64,000 nucleotides of DNA from NCBI RefSeq assembly GCF_048269205.1, contig NZ_JBLXJC010000002.1, positions 496,001-560,000 of the forward strand, in the 5' to 3' direction. The DNA comes from Emcibacter sp048269205 (lineage in GTDB: Bacteria; Pseudomonadota; Alphaproteobacteria; Sphingomonadales; Emcibacteraceae). A model generated the notes under the pieces. It saw only the letters and a program-made list of their open reading frames with translations. It was not told the DNA's origin and ran no database searches. Each line of letters opens with the position of its first letter. Position 1 is the first letter of the stretch. Of this stretch, positions 14,233-23,109 are shown in pieces. A program made the position numbers and the translations under genes.

Positions 14233-14418
14233 ATGATGAAAAAACTAATGTCAGAACTCGGCAAAAACAAAAAAGGCGCTACTGCCATTGAATATGCCCT
14301 GCTCGCATCTATGGTTGCGGTTGCCGCCATCGGTGGCCTGACGGCCTTCAGCGACAGCTTTCTGGGCATGAGTGACAACACTGTCACGACGATCGAAGAC
14401 GCAATCAACCGCGACTGA
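14233..14418 (+). CDS. Flp-type pilin, second copy
   Basis: A 61-residue prepilin. The basic leader (MMKKLMSELGKNKKG) is followed by ATAIEYALLASM, with the Flp cleavage site after glycine and E/Y at +5/+6, then a hydrophobic helix and an acidic tail (TTIEDAINRD). It differs from the first copy in tail charge and length, so it may be a minor or alternative pilin. AGGGG lies about 9 nt before the first of two tandem ATG codons. Confidence 0.93.
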   Translation: MMKKLMSELGKNKKGATAIEYALLASMVAVAAIGGLTAFSDSFLGMSDNTVTTIEDAINRD

Positions 14419-14436
14419 CAACATCGATAAACTGTC

Positions 14437-14470
14437 TGGTTAATCAGCTTTTATTAGCATCAATTAACCA
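14437..14470. repeat. Inverted repeat between second pilin and cpaA
   Basis: TGGTTAAT (14437-14444) and its exact complement ATTAACCA (14463-14470) are separated by 18 bp. It may be a regulator site or, in RNA, a hairpin 19 nt after the pilin stop that protects or processes the pilin transcript. No T-tract follows directly; a T6 run lies about 9 nt on. Confidence 0.5.
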
Positions 14471-14526
14471 AACCAATACTTTTTTCCCATATCACTTGTA
14501 TCCAGAGAAATTGCAAACAGGGGAAA

Positions 14527-15054
14527 ATGGTGTTCACAGAGATTGTGATTATTTTGTTCGCCGGCCTTATGATCTGGGCGGCCATCTCCGACATAAGACA
14601 CTATATCCTTTCGAACAGGTTGTGTCTCATTGTCCTTCTACTGTATCCGGCATTTCTGCTCGCCCTCTATCTGGAACGGGACACCCTGTCCCTCGGCCTG
14701 GTGGGCTGGTCAGTCCTGATCGCCCTGATCCTATTTGCAATCGGCATGCTTCTTTTCGCCATGAATGTCATGGGCGGAGGTGATGTCAAACTTATCCCCA
14801 CAGTGGCTCTCTGGGCAGGTCCTGCCCATGTTCTGGACTATCTGATGATTATGGCTCTGACCGGCGGTTTCCTTGCCGCGATTATTTTGGCCAAAAACCG
14901 CCTTATCGCATCAAAAGCCGCCAAATATTCAGAGAATATAAACTTCTCTATGGCAAAAACGGAATATGCAAAGGTCCCTTATGGAGTCGGCATAGCCTTG
15001 GGGGGCCTATATGTCGCCTTCCGGCTTTATATGTCACTGGATGGACGAGTGTAA
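14527..15054 (+). CDS. cpaA: Prepilin peptidase CpaA/TadV
   Basis: A 175-residue A24-family aspartic peptidase that removes the leader from Flp prepilins and TadE-type pseudopilins at the inner membrane. The two catalytic aspartates are seen in AISDIRHYILSN (about residue 22) and in MGGGDVKLIPT (about residue 82, the GxGD motif). About five hydrophobic segments are present. Length fits CpaA, which lacks the methylase domain of PilD. It opens the cpa operon, 15 bp before cpaB. Confidence 0.93.
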   Translation: MVFTEIVIILFAGLMIWAAISDIRHYILSNRLCLIVLLLYPAFLLALYLERDTLSLGLVGWSVLIALILFAIGMLLFAMNVMGGGDVKLIPTVALWAGPAHVLDYLMIMALTGGFLAAIILAKNRLIASKAAKYSENINFSMAKTEYAKVPYGVGIALGGLYVAFRLYMSLDGRV

Positions 15055-15069
15055 TAAGGAAAACAGGTT

Positions 15070-15954
15070 ATGAATATCAATATGCGCAGCATCGTACTTG
15101 TCGGAATTGCCCTGGTCATCGCGGGGGTAACCGCTTTTATGGCCCGCAGCCTGCTCAAACCGGCTGCTGCCCCCCAGCAACAGCAGGTTGTTCAGGCAGC
15201 ACCGTCCAAGGTGCAGGTTCTGGTGGCCGCTGTTGATCTTCATACCGGGCGTTTCCTGAAGAAAGAAAACCTGACATGGCAGTCCTGGCCCGAAGACGGC
15301 CTGCATGAGAGCTATATCCGGAAAGGCGAGAATGTTGATATAGAACAGTTTGCCGGAGCAGTGGTGAAAAGCACAATTACTGCCGGTGAGCCCATCACGG
15401 ATTCCCGCATTGTAAAACCGGGCAACCGGGGGTTCATGGCCGCCGTACTGCCGTTCGGTAAACGCGCCGTTTCCATCCGGATCAACGCAACTTCAGGTAT
15501 CTCGGGTTTTGTATTTCCCGGTGATCATGTGGATATTCTCCTGACTCATAAAGTGTCGGCAGGTGGCCGCAAAAAGGCTCAGGCCAGTGAAACCGTTCTC
15601 ACAAATGTCCGTGTTTTGGCTATCGACCAGCGGACCGCCAACCCGACACACACCCCTTCCGTGGGTAAAACAGTGACCCTGGAAGTCACGCCCAAGGACG
15701 CCGAAAAAATCTCTCTTGTCGAAAAAATGGGCAACCTGTCCCTGGCCCTGCGCAGCCTGGCCCGGGATAGCGATGAAAAAGACGCGAACCTGGCCTCGGA
15801 TGAAGATCAAACTTCCGTCACCTGGGATAGTGAAGTCAGTCAGCTCCTGTCAGGCGGAACAGGTATGCCGTCTGGAAAAGGAAAAAGCTTCAGCGTCAAA
15901 GTGGTAAGAGGAAATGAAGTCCAGCAGCTGGGCTTCGCAAAGCAAGGAAACTAA
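15070..15954 (+). CDS. cpaB: Flp pilus assembly protein CpaB/RcpC
   Basis: A 294-residue periplasmic protein with an N-terminal membrane anchor (SIVLVGIALVIAGVTAFMA). An SAF-like domain follows (VLVAAVDLHTGRFLKKENLTWQSWP) and then the RcpC/CpaB core (VVKSTITAGEPITDSRIV, GFVFPGDHVDILLTH). CpaB proteins are thought to work with the secretin CpaC in the outer part of the Tad machine. It is 2 nt before cpaC. Confidence 0.93.
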   Translation: MNINMRSIVLVGIALVIAGVTAFMARSLLKPAAAPQQQQVVQAAPSKVQVLVAAVDLHTGRFLKKENLTWQSWPEDGLHESYIRKGENVDIEQFAGAVVKSTITAGEPITDSRIVKPGNRGFMAAVLPFGKRAVSIRINATSGISGFVFPGDHVDILLTHKVSAGGRKKAQASETVLTNVRVLAIDQRTANPTHTPSVGKTVTLEVTPKDAEKISLVEKMGNLSLALRSLARDSDEKDANLASDEDQTSVTWDSEVSQLLSGGTGMPSGKGKSFSVKVVRGNEVQQLGFAKQGN

Positions 15955-15956
15955 TC

Positions 15957-17384
15957 ATGACAGCGCGTAAGAACATACGTCGCCTGACCGGCAAGACAAT
16001 GAAGAAATCAGCTTTCTGCCTGATTGCGGTGTTCAGCCTGCTGCTTGGCAGCCTGCCCTTTGCATCCGCCTTTGCCCAGCAACAGGAACATATCCAGGTG
16101 GAAGTAAGCAAAGGTACGCTTTTGCGCCTGAAACAGCCGGCCTCGAACATTTTTATTGCTGACCCATCCATTGCCGACATCCAGGTCAAATCACCGACAC
16201 TGGTCTATATATTCGGCAAAAAACAGGGCGAAACCAGCCTTTACGGTGTCAGCGACGAGGATGAAATCCTGCTGAGCGGCGAGATTTCCGTTACCCATAA
16301 CCTGGGAAGTCTGGAAAGCGCGCTGAAAAGCGTAATGCCCGATGCCCGGATCAGCGTAAAATCCTATGAGGGGCTGCTGGTCATGACCGGCCATGTGGAA
16401 AGCCCGGACCAGGCCGAAGAAGCCCGTCGCATGGCTGCCGAGTTTATCGGCCAGGAAAATACCATTATCAATCGTCTGACCATTGCCACTCCGGTCCAGG
16501 TCAATCTGCGTGTGCGCATTGCCGAAGTCGGCCGAGACACCATGAAACAGTTGGGCTTCAACTGGCAGAACAGCTTTATCAATGGCAGCACGGCCATCGG
16601 CATGTTCCAGGGATCCCAGGTCTTTGATGCCGTGGATGGCGTTAAGGAGTTTTTCTCCCTTAACCGCGGCAACAACTTTGCCGGCGGCTTCAGAACCGGC
16701 AATTTTGATATCAACTTCATCATCGACGCGATGGAACAGGAAGGCGTCCTTTCCGTTCTGGCGGAACCTAACCTGACGACAATTTCCGGTGAAAGCGCCA
16801 GTTTCCTGGCCGGTGGGGAATACCCGATCCCGGTGATTGAAGACCGCCAGCTGTCTATCACTTACAAGGAATATGGTGTTGCCCTGGACTTCAAGCCGAC
16901 CGTCGTGGACAGCGGCAAGATCAGCATGCATATCAAGCCGGAAGTCAGCCAGCTGTCTTCCGCAGGTGCCGTAACCCTGGACGGTTTCAGCATCCCGGCC
17001 CTGACAACACGGCGCGCCGAAACTACCGTCGAGGTTGGCTCCGGCCAGAGCTTCGCCATCGCCGGGCTGATCCAGAACAACGTCACCAACAATATCGCAA
17101 AATATCCCTGGCTCGGTGATATTCCAATCCTTGGCGCCCTGTTCCGTTCTACGGAGTTCCAGCGTCAGGAAACCGAGCTGGTTATCATCGTAACCCCTTA
17201 TATCGTCAAGCCGCATAACGGTAGTAATATGCCGTTGCCCAATGACAATTTCAGGGTTGCCAACGACATGGATCTTTTCCTGAGCGGTCACTCCTATGAG
17301 AACCGCAGCCCGGACACTGCACCTGCAGCCCAGGGTAAAACCGGTGAAAAAATGAAAAGCGCCGCCGGCTTCATGCTGGATTGA
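15957..17384 (+). CDS. cpaC: Tad pilus secretin CpaC/RcpA
   Basis: A 475-residue outer-membrane secretin through which the pilus leaves the cell. A signal peptide follows a short basic start (hydrophobic core LIAVFSLLLGSLPFASAFA). The N-terminal pilus-assembly domain is IQVEVSKGTLLRLKQPASNIFIADP-like, then a BON-like segment (LLVMTGHVESPDQAEEARRMA) and the secretin domain (VNLRVRIAEV, LAEPNLTTISGESASFLAGGEYPIP, LGDIPILGALFRS, ELVIIVTPYIV; all quoted in part). Length is normal for CpaC. Confidence 0.95.
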   Translation: MTARKNIRRLTGKTMKKSAFCLIAVFSLLLGSLPFASAFAQQQEHIQVEVSKGTLLRLKQPASNIFIADPSIADIQVKSPTLVYIFGKKQGETSLYGVSDEDEILLSGEISVTHNLGSLESALKSVMPDARISVKSYEGLLVMTGHVESPDQAEEARRMAAEFIGQENTIINRLTIATPVQVNLRVRIAEVGRDTMKQLGFNWQNSFINGSTAIGMFQGSQVFDAVDGVKEFFSLNRGNNFAGGFRTGNFDINFIIDAMEQEGVLSVLAEPNLTTISGESASFLAGGEYPIPVIEDRQLSITYKEYGVALDFKPTVVDSGKISMHIKPEVSQLSSAGAVTLDGFSIPALTTRRAETTVEVGSGQSFAIAGLIQNNVTNNIAKYPWLGDIPILGALFRSTEFQRQETELVIIVTPYIVKPHNGSNMPLPNDNFRVANDMDLFLSGHSYENRSPDTAPAAQGKTGEKMKSAAGFMLD

Positions 17385-17395
17385 GGAGGATAATG

Positions 17396-18064
17396 ATGAT
17401 GAAAAATATTCTTAAACTTGTCGCTGTCGCCTCTCTGCTGATGACAACCGGATGTGCCGGTTTGTATGAAAGCACCGGCCTCGAGAATCAAAAACGCAAT
17501 AAGGTCGAAATGGTGCGTCTGCCCTATATGCTGACCTTTTCGGAAAACAAGCATCGCCTTGACAGGACTGAAGTCAATGCCCTTGCTGCCTTCCTCACAA
17601 ACAACAATGTGGGATATGGCGACGAGCTCAGCATGGACTTTCCGCTGGAAAAAGACGGCAGCCTGTCCGAACTGAACAAAAAGCGCCTGTCCTATGTTAC
17701 GGATCTTCTCAAATATCATGGCATCATCATGGCTGGAGAAGTGACACCCTATGGTGTAGCGCCGAAAACCGATGAGGCCCGCCTGCTGATCTCCCGCTAT
17801 GTGGTAACACCACCGCGCTGCGGCGACTGGTCCCGCAACAGCACCTCAAATTACAATAATGCCCCGATGCAGGATCTCGGCTGTACGACCCAGGCCAATC
17901 TGGGACTTATGGTCGCCAATCCGCGCGATCTGATTACGGGCAATCGGTCCGGTCATCCCCAGACCGAAAAAGCAGCTAAAGCGGTCAACGCCTACGTGAA
18001 TTCCGCTTCCAAAGCCACGTCCGCCGGGGGAACAGGCGGCAAGGGCGGTAGCGGCTCCAAATAA
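17396..18064 (+). CDS. cpaD: Pilus assembly lipoprotein CpaD
   Basis: About 222 residues. The start is taken at the second of three tandem ATG codons because AGGAGG lies 6 nt upstream; 17393 and 17399 are alternatives. A signal peptide ends in the lipobox LMTTGC, so it should be an outer-membrane lipoprotein. The body has CpaD-family features (LTFSENKHRLDRTE, PPRCGDWS, NLGLMVANPRDLI). The C-terminus is rich in glycine and serine. CpaD is thought to support the secretin. It follows cpaC by 11 nt. Confidence 0.9.
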   Translation: MMKNILKLVAVASLLMTTGCAGLYESTGLENQKRNKVEMVRLPYMLTFSENKHRLDRTEVNALAAFLTNNNVGYGDELSMDFPLEKDGSLSELNKKRLSYVTDLLKYHGIIMAGEVTPYGVAPKTDEARLLISRYVVTPPRCGDWSRNSTSNYNNAPMQDLGCTTQANLGLMVANPRDLITGNRSGHPQTEKAAKAVNAYVNSASKATSAGGTGGKGGSGSK

Positions 18065-18075
18065 GGGATTAAGAC

Positions 18076-19332
18076 ATGAGTGTAGCTAGCCTTCTGAAAA
18101 AAGAGGACAATTCAGCCGACAATATCTTCGGCGCATTTGTCTGTGATGACGACACCACCCAGGCCCTTGTTCCCGTGCTGACGGAAAGAGGCTGGAACCC
18201 GGCCAGTATTAAAACCGGCGGGGTCGAGAGTGCCATCAGGACTTTGTCAACGATGCCTTCTCCCCAGTTCCTGTTGGTGGATATTTCAAAATCATCCTCT
18301 CCAATGGAGGATCTGGCCTCTCTTGCCGAAGTGGTGGAGCCGGGCACAATAGTCATCACGCTTGGCAATACAAACGATATCGCACTGTATCGCGAACTGA
18401 TTTCCTACGGCATTCATGATTATCTGGTAAAACCGGCGAATTCCGACCAGATTCGAGAAGTCCTGGCGTCTGCCGAGCATGCAGCCCGGACTCCCGAGGA
18501 GACCGACAGCAGTGCGGCAGCCGACGACACAGAGAAGCTGATCGCGGTAGTTGGCGTGCGCGGCGGACTTGGCACCAGTACAATCGCCACCAGTCTCGCC
18601 TGGCTTTTGGCCCATGAGAAAAAACAGTCAACTTCCCTGCTGGATATGGATATTTATTTCGGCACGGGCGCCCTGGCCTTTGATCTGGAGCCGGGTCGCG
18701 GTCTTTGTGACGCGCTGGAGAATCCGAGCCGTGTTGACGGACTGTTCATCGAACGCGCCATGATCAAAGAAAGCGAGCAGCTGTCCATTCTCGGCTCTGA
18801 AGCACCGCTCCATGATCCGACCTATACGGATCCGGCGGCTCTCAGCCATTTGCTGACAGAACTGAAACACAACTTCAAATATGTGGTTCTCGACCTGCCG
18901 AAGAACATGGTGGCGGACTATCCTCTGGTTCTATCAGAGGCCAGTGAAATCATTCTGGTTTCGGACCTCAGCCTTGCAGCCACGCGCGATACGATCCGTT
19001 TTCTGGCGTTCTGCAAATCTGTCGCCCCGGAAGCCAAGGTCAGAATCCTGCTGAACAAGGTTGCTGGCATGGGTCAGGTGGAAGTGGAGAGAAAAGATTT
19101 CGAGGCTTCCATCGAACGCGCCGTCGACTGGGAAATCCCCATGGACACCAAACTGATGATCCAGGTGTCCAAATCCGGCAAGCCCCTGCCCCAGGCCGCG
19201 AAACACAGCAAACCTGTGAAGGTTCTGAACATGATTTGCGACAATATTCTTGGCAACGCCACTGAAGAAAGTAGCGCGCCTTTCTGGAAAAAACTGCCGT
19301 TGAGCAAAAAAGATTCCAAACCGGCTAAATAA
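18076..19332 (+). CDS. cpaE: Pilus localisation ATPase CpaE/TadZ
   Basis: A 418-residue protein. The N-terminal ~130 residues resemble a degenerate receiver domain (FLLVDISKSSSPMEDLASLAE, YGIHDYLVKPANSDQI). The C-terminal part is a MinD/ParA-like ATPase with the altered Walker A of the CpaE group (GVRGGLGTSTIATSLAW, lacking the usual lysine) and LLDMDIYFGTGAL as the A' motif. Family members place the Tad machine at a cell pole. It lies 11 nt after cpaD and 12 nt before cpaF. Confidence 0.93.
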   Translation: MSVASLLKKEDNSADNIFGAFVCDDDTTQALVPVLTERGWNPASIKTGGVESAIRTLSTMPSPQFLLVDISKSSSPMEDLASLAEVVEPGTIVITLGNTNDIALYRELISYGIHDYLVKPANSDQIREVLASAEHAARTPEETDSSAAADDTEKLIAVVGVRGGLGTSTIATSLAWLLAHEKKQSTSLLDMDIYFGTGALAFDLEPGRGLCDALENPSRVDGLFIERAMIKESEQLSILGSEAPLHDPTYTDPAALSHLLTELKHNFKYVVLDLPKNMVADYPLVLSEASEIILVSDLSLAATRDTIRFLAFCKSVAPEAKVRILLNKVAGMGQVEVERKDFEASIERAVDWEIPMDTKLMIQVSKSGKPLPQAAKHSKPVKVLNMICDNILGNATEESSAPFWKKLPLSKKDSKPAK

Positions 19333-19344
19333 CCGCGAGAAAAC

Positions 19345-21075
19345 ATGAAACCAGCGTTCGGACGAAAATCAGCATCAGGCGGAAAGCCGGGCTTTGCAGG
19401 TGGCAAGGCCCCGGGCTCTGCAGGCTTTGGCAAAGGTGGCGATCCGACTGCAACGGCAGCCGGGACACCGCAGGCTGCACCTATTCCCCAGGAAAGCGGC
19501 TCAAATGCAAGCATGGTGGACCAGGCCTTTGATCTGATCGAACCCGTTCTTCTGGAGCGGATTGATCCCGCCGCCGCACGGGAAATGGAACGCAATGAGG
19601 TTACCAAAATCATTCAGGGTCTGATTGATGAAATGACCTCCAGTAACGAACTCCAGCTCAACGATCTGGAGCGCCGTGATCTGCTGACCGTTCTCCTCAA
19701 CGACCTTTTGACTTCCGAAAGCACCAACGGAGAGGAAGAACCGGAGGAAGAAGAGAACGCATCCCGCAAACAACGGGAAGGCAAAAGCCAGACCAGCGAA
19801 CAAATCCAGCAGGCCAGCCAGGACAGTATCATGGAGGCCAAAGACCGGCTTCAACCGCTGCTTCTGGAATATATCGACGCGTCCGCCGCCAACGAGATGG
19901 ACCGTGCGGAGCTTGCCGAACAGGTCAGTGAAGCTGTCAACGAGCTTATGGCGCAGGAAAAAATCAACCTGAACCTGCGGGAACAGCGTGAACTGGTCAA
20001 TATGCTGCTCCATGACATGCTCGGCCTTGGCCCGCTCGAACCCCTGCTTGAGGACGAAACCATCACCGAGATCATGGTCAACGGCCCGAAACAGATCTAT
20101 ATCGAGAAAAGCGGCAAGCTGACCCTGTCAGATGTGACTTTCCGGGATAACCAGCATCTGATGAATATCTGTACCCGGATCGTGACCGCCGTCGGCCGCC
20201 GGGTGGACGAAACCACACCAATCTGCGATGCCCGTCTTGCGGACGGCAGCCGTGTGAACATCATTATTCCACCGCTGGCCATCGATGGCGCATCCATCTC
20301 AATCCGTAAATTCGCCAAGCAGAAAATTACCCTGGACAAGATGATGGAATTCGGTTCCCTCTCCCCCCAGATGGCGACGGTTCTGAAAATTGCCTCTGCC
20401 TGCCGGTTGAATGTACTGATTTCCGGCGGTACCGGTTCCGGTAAGACCACCATGCTGAATGCCCTGTCGCGTATGATTGACGAGGGCGAGCGTGTCGTCA
20501 CCATTGAGGACACAGCCGAGCTGCAAATGCAGCAGCCCCATGTGGTGCGTCTGGAAACCCGTCCTGCCAACCTGGAAGGCAAGGGTGAAATCAGCATGCG
20601 TGACCTGGTGAAAAACGCCCTGCGTATGCGTCCCGACCGGATTATTCTGGGTGAGGTTCGTGGCGCCGAGGCCTTCGACGTGCTGCAGGCCATGAATACC
20701 GGCCATGACGGCTCCATGTGTACGCTTCATGCCAACAACCCGCGTGAGGCCCTGACCCGTATGGAAAACATGATCGGCATGGCTGATCTCAAGCTGCCGC
20801 CCAAGGCGGTGCGCGAGCAGATTGCCGGCGCCGTGGATATGATCGTACAGATTTCGCGTATGCGCGACGGCGGCCGCCGCACCTGTGCCGTTACCGAAGT
20901 GGTCGGCATGGAAGGCGAGATTATCACCACACAGGATTTGTTTGTTTACGAGTTTACCGGAGAGGATGCGGACGGAAAACTGTTGGGCGATTTCCGCTCC
21001 ACAGGGGTTCGTCCGCATTTTACCGAGAAAGCCGAATATTACGGCCTGCATAGGGCTCTTCTGGATGCGCTATAG
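19345..21075 (+). CDS. cpaF: Tad secretion ATPase CpaF/TadA
   Basis: A 576-residue hexameric ATPase that powers pilus assembly and retraction. The core (~200-576) has Walker A GGTGSGKTT, the aspartate box VVTIEDTAELQM, Walker B RPDRIILGEVRGAEAFD and the histidine box GSMCTLHANNPREAL. The N-terminal ~190 residues are a long extension: a Gly/Ala/Pro-rich start followed by two similar segments around PVLLERIDPAAAREMERNE and PLLLEYIDASAANEMDRAE, so an internal duplication is visible. Confidence 0.96.
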   Translation: MKPAFGRKSASGGKPGFAGGKAPGSAGFGKGGDPTATAAGTPQAAPIPQESGSNASMVDQAFDLIEPVLLERIDPAAAREMERNEVTKIIQGLIDEMTSSNELQLNDLERRDLLTVLLNDLLTSESTNGEEEPEEEENASRKQREGKSQTSEQIQQASQDSIMEAKDRLQPLLLEYIDASAANEMDRAELAEQVSEAVNELMAQEKINLNLREQRELVNMLLHDMLGLGPLEPLLEDETITEIMVNGPKQIYIEKSGKLTLSDVTFRDNQHLMNICTRIVTAVGRRVDETTPICDARLADGSRVNIIIPPLAIDGASISIRKFAKQKITLDKMMEFGSLSPQMATVLKIASACRLNVLISGGTGSGKTTMLNALSRMIDEGERVVTIEDTAELQMQQPHVVRLETRPANLEGKGEISMRDLVKNALRMRPDRIILGEVRGAEAFDVLQAMNTGHDGSMCTLHANNPREALTRMENMIGMADLKLPPKAVREQIAGAVDMIVQISRMRDGGRRTCAVTEVVGMEGEIITTQDLFVYEFTGEDADGKLLGDFRSTGVRPHFTEKAEYYGLHRALLDAL

Positions 21076-21084
21076 GATGAAACC

Positions 21085-22068
21085 ATGACTGTAGATAACC
21101 CAACCGTTGTAATGATCGGCATTTTTACCGGGGTATTCCTTGTCCTGGCCACCATGGCGCTTGCCGTCGGTCTTCTCGGCAACAAACAGAAGGTTCTACA
21201 GGGCCGGTTGCGGCGGGCGATCGACAGACATCAGAAAAAAGGCCTGGGCAGTGAAAATGGCGAAAAGAGATCACTGTTTATCAAACAGGAAAAATCTTTC
21301 TTTGACCAGTTTGTACCGCGCCCGGACGAACTGCGCAAACGCCTGCGCCGCACAGGGTACAAAATCCAGTTCAAACAATACGTCCTCACCAGCCTGGGCG
21401 TAGCGGCAGTTGTCGCCATCCTGGTGAAAGTCATCGGCGGCTTTGGTATTCTTGCCTCACTGATGGTCGGGATTGCCGCCGGGCTTGCACTGCCGCATAT
21501 GGTGATTTCCTCCCTGATCAAGAAACGACTGAACAAGTTCACGACCCAGTTCCCGGAAGCCATTGACCTGATTGTCCGCGGTCTGAAAGCCGGTCTGCCG
21601 GTCACGGAATCGATCGGTACGGTCGGCAAGGAAATGGATGATCCCATTGCTATCGAGTTCACAAAAATTATTGATGACATCCGGTTGGGTAAAACCCTGG
21701 ACGAGGCGCTCTGGAAGGCCGCCGACCGCCTGGACACGCCGGAGTTCAAATTCTTCGTCATTAGCCTTTCGGTACAGCAGGAAACAGGTGGTAACCTGGC
21801 GGAAACGCTGGAGAACCTGTCCACCATCCTGCGCGGCCGCAGCCAGTTGAAACTCAAGGTCAAGGCCATGTCCTCCGAGGGTAAGGCCAGCGCCTATATC
21901 ATCGGCTCCCTGCCCTTTATCATGTGTGGCGTACTGACACTGCTGAACTACAGTTACATGTCGATCCTTTTCACGGATCCGCGCGGACAGATCGCCATAA
22001 TCGGAGGTCTGATCTGGATGGGGATCGGTCTGTTTATCATCTCCAAACTGATTAATTTCGAGGTTTGA
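21085..22068 (+). CDS. tadB: Tad inner-membrane platform protein TadB
   Basis: A 327-residue type II secretion system F-domain protein. An N-terminal membrane helix (VVMIGIFTGVFLVLATMAL) is followed by a basic cytoplasmic part, then the T2SSF domain (FPEAIDLIVRGLKAGLPVTESI, GGNLAETLENLSTILRGR) and two C-terminal helices. With TadC it forms the inner-membrane base of the pilus. Its stop is just before the tadC start. Confidence 0.94.
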   Translation: MTVDNPTVVMIGIFTGVFLVLATMALAVGLLGNKQKVLQGRLRRAIDRHQKKGLGSENGEKRSLFIKQEKSFFDQFVPRPDELRKRLRRTGYKIQFKQYVLTSLGVAAVVAILVKVIGGFGILASLMVGIAAGLALPHMVISSLIKKRLNKFTTQFPEAIDLIVRGLKAGLPVTESIGTVGKEMDDPIAIEFTKIIDDIRLGKTLDEALWKAADRLDTPEFKFFVISLSVQQETGGNLAETLENLSTILRGRSQLKLKVKAMSSEGKASAYIIGSLPFIMCGVLTLLNYSYMSILFTDPRGQIAIIGGLIWMGIGLFIISKLINFEV

Positions 22069-22070
22069 TC

Positions 22071-23042
22071 ATGGAACAATACTTGCCCGCGGGAATTACC
22101 GGAGAAGATATCATTACCGCACTGGCGGGCATGTCCGCCTTCCTGGTGGTCATGGCCATCTGGAGCACAGGCATTGTCCGGGATTCCATGCATGGTCGCC
22201 TGAAAGCCCTGCAGGAAAGACGGTCAGACCTGAAACGGGGATATGTGGCTCCCGTAAAACGCCGGACCACCGTCAAGTCAGCCAAACACGTGGGCCTGAT
22301 GAACAAAGTGGTTAAAAGCCTGAACCTGTTGAAAAACGAACAGACCGAAAAATACCAGAAAAAACTTGTCCAGGCTGGTTTCAGGGGCAAGGACGCCCTC
22401 GTCGTTCTCATGTTCTTCAAACTGATGTTGCCGCTTTTTATCGGTATTATTGCCGTCGTACTCATATACGGCCTGGGCATGTTCGAGCTTTCCACCACGA
22501 TGAAAGCCTTTTCCTGTATCGGCGCGGTATTGCTGGCGTCCTATATGCCGGAAATCATCCTGAAAAATATTTCCGACAAGCGTAACACTGTCATGCAGAA
22601 GGCACTACCGGACTTTCTGGACCTTCTGGTGATTTGCGCGGAAGCAGGTCTTACTTTGGATGCCGCCCTGCAACGTGTGGTCAAGGAGCTCGGGAACACC
22701 TGCCCGGAACTTGCCGATGAACTTGGCCTGACCTCTGTAGAGCTTGGGTTCCTGCCGGACAGGAAACAGGCCCTGCTCAATCTGTCGGAACGTGTCAGCC
22801 TGCCCTCTATCAAGGCGGTAACCGCTACCCTGATCCAGTCAGAACGATATGGTACACCGCTGGCGAGTTCCCTGCGCGTGTTATCAGGCGAATTCAGGCA
22901 TGAACGTATTATGATGGCGGAAGAAAAGGCAGCGCGACTGCCGGCCACAATGACCGTTCCGCTGATCCTCTTTATTCTGCCGACACTTTTTGTGGTGCTG
23001 ATGGGTCCTGCGACCTGCCAGCTGGCAGACAATCTGGTTTAA
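22071..23042 (+). CDS. tadC: Tad inner-membrane platform protein TadC
   Basis: A 323-residue T2SSF-domain protein, the partner of TadB. The start ATG at 22071 follows GAGGT by 6 nt; an in-frame TTG at 22065 is less likely. Motifs include LPDFLDLLVICAEAGLTLDAALQRV and a second half with LIQSERYGTPLASSLRVLS; four hydrophobic segments are visible. It ends the main cpa/tad run; no tadD-type TPR gene follows. Confidence 0.93.
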   Translation: MEQYLPAGITGEDIITALAGMSAFLVVMAIWSTGIVRDSMHGRLKALQERRSDLKRGYVAPVKRRTTVKSAKHVGLMNKVVKSLNLLKNEQTEKYQKKLVQAGFRGKDALVVLMFFKLMLPLFIGIIAVVLIYGLGMFELSTTMKAFSCIGAVLLASYMPEIILKNISDKRNTVMQKALPDFLDLLVICAEAGLTLDAALQRVVKELGNTCPELADELGLTSVELGFLPDRKQALLNLSERVSLPSIKAVTATLIQSERYGTPLASSLRVLSGEFRHERIMMAEEKAARLPATMTVPLILFILPTLFVVLMGPATCQLADNLV

Positions 23043-23109
23043 GTCAAAAAATAATGCAAGGAGAGCTTGTTAGTCAAAGGCATCTGCCAAAGCATGAGGA
23101 GCTCTTGAG

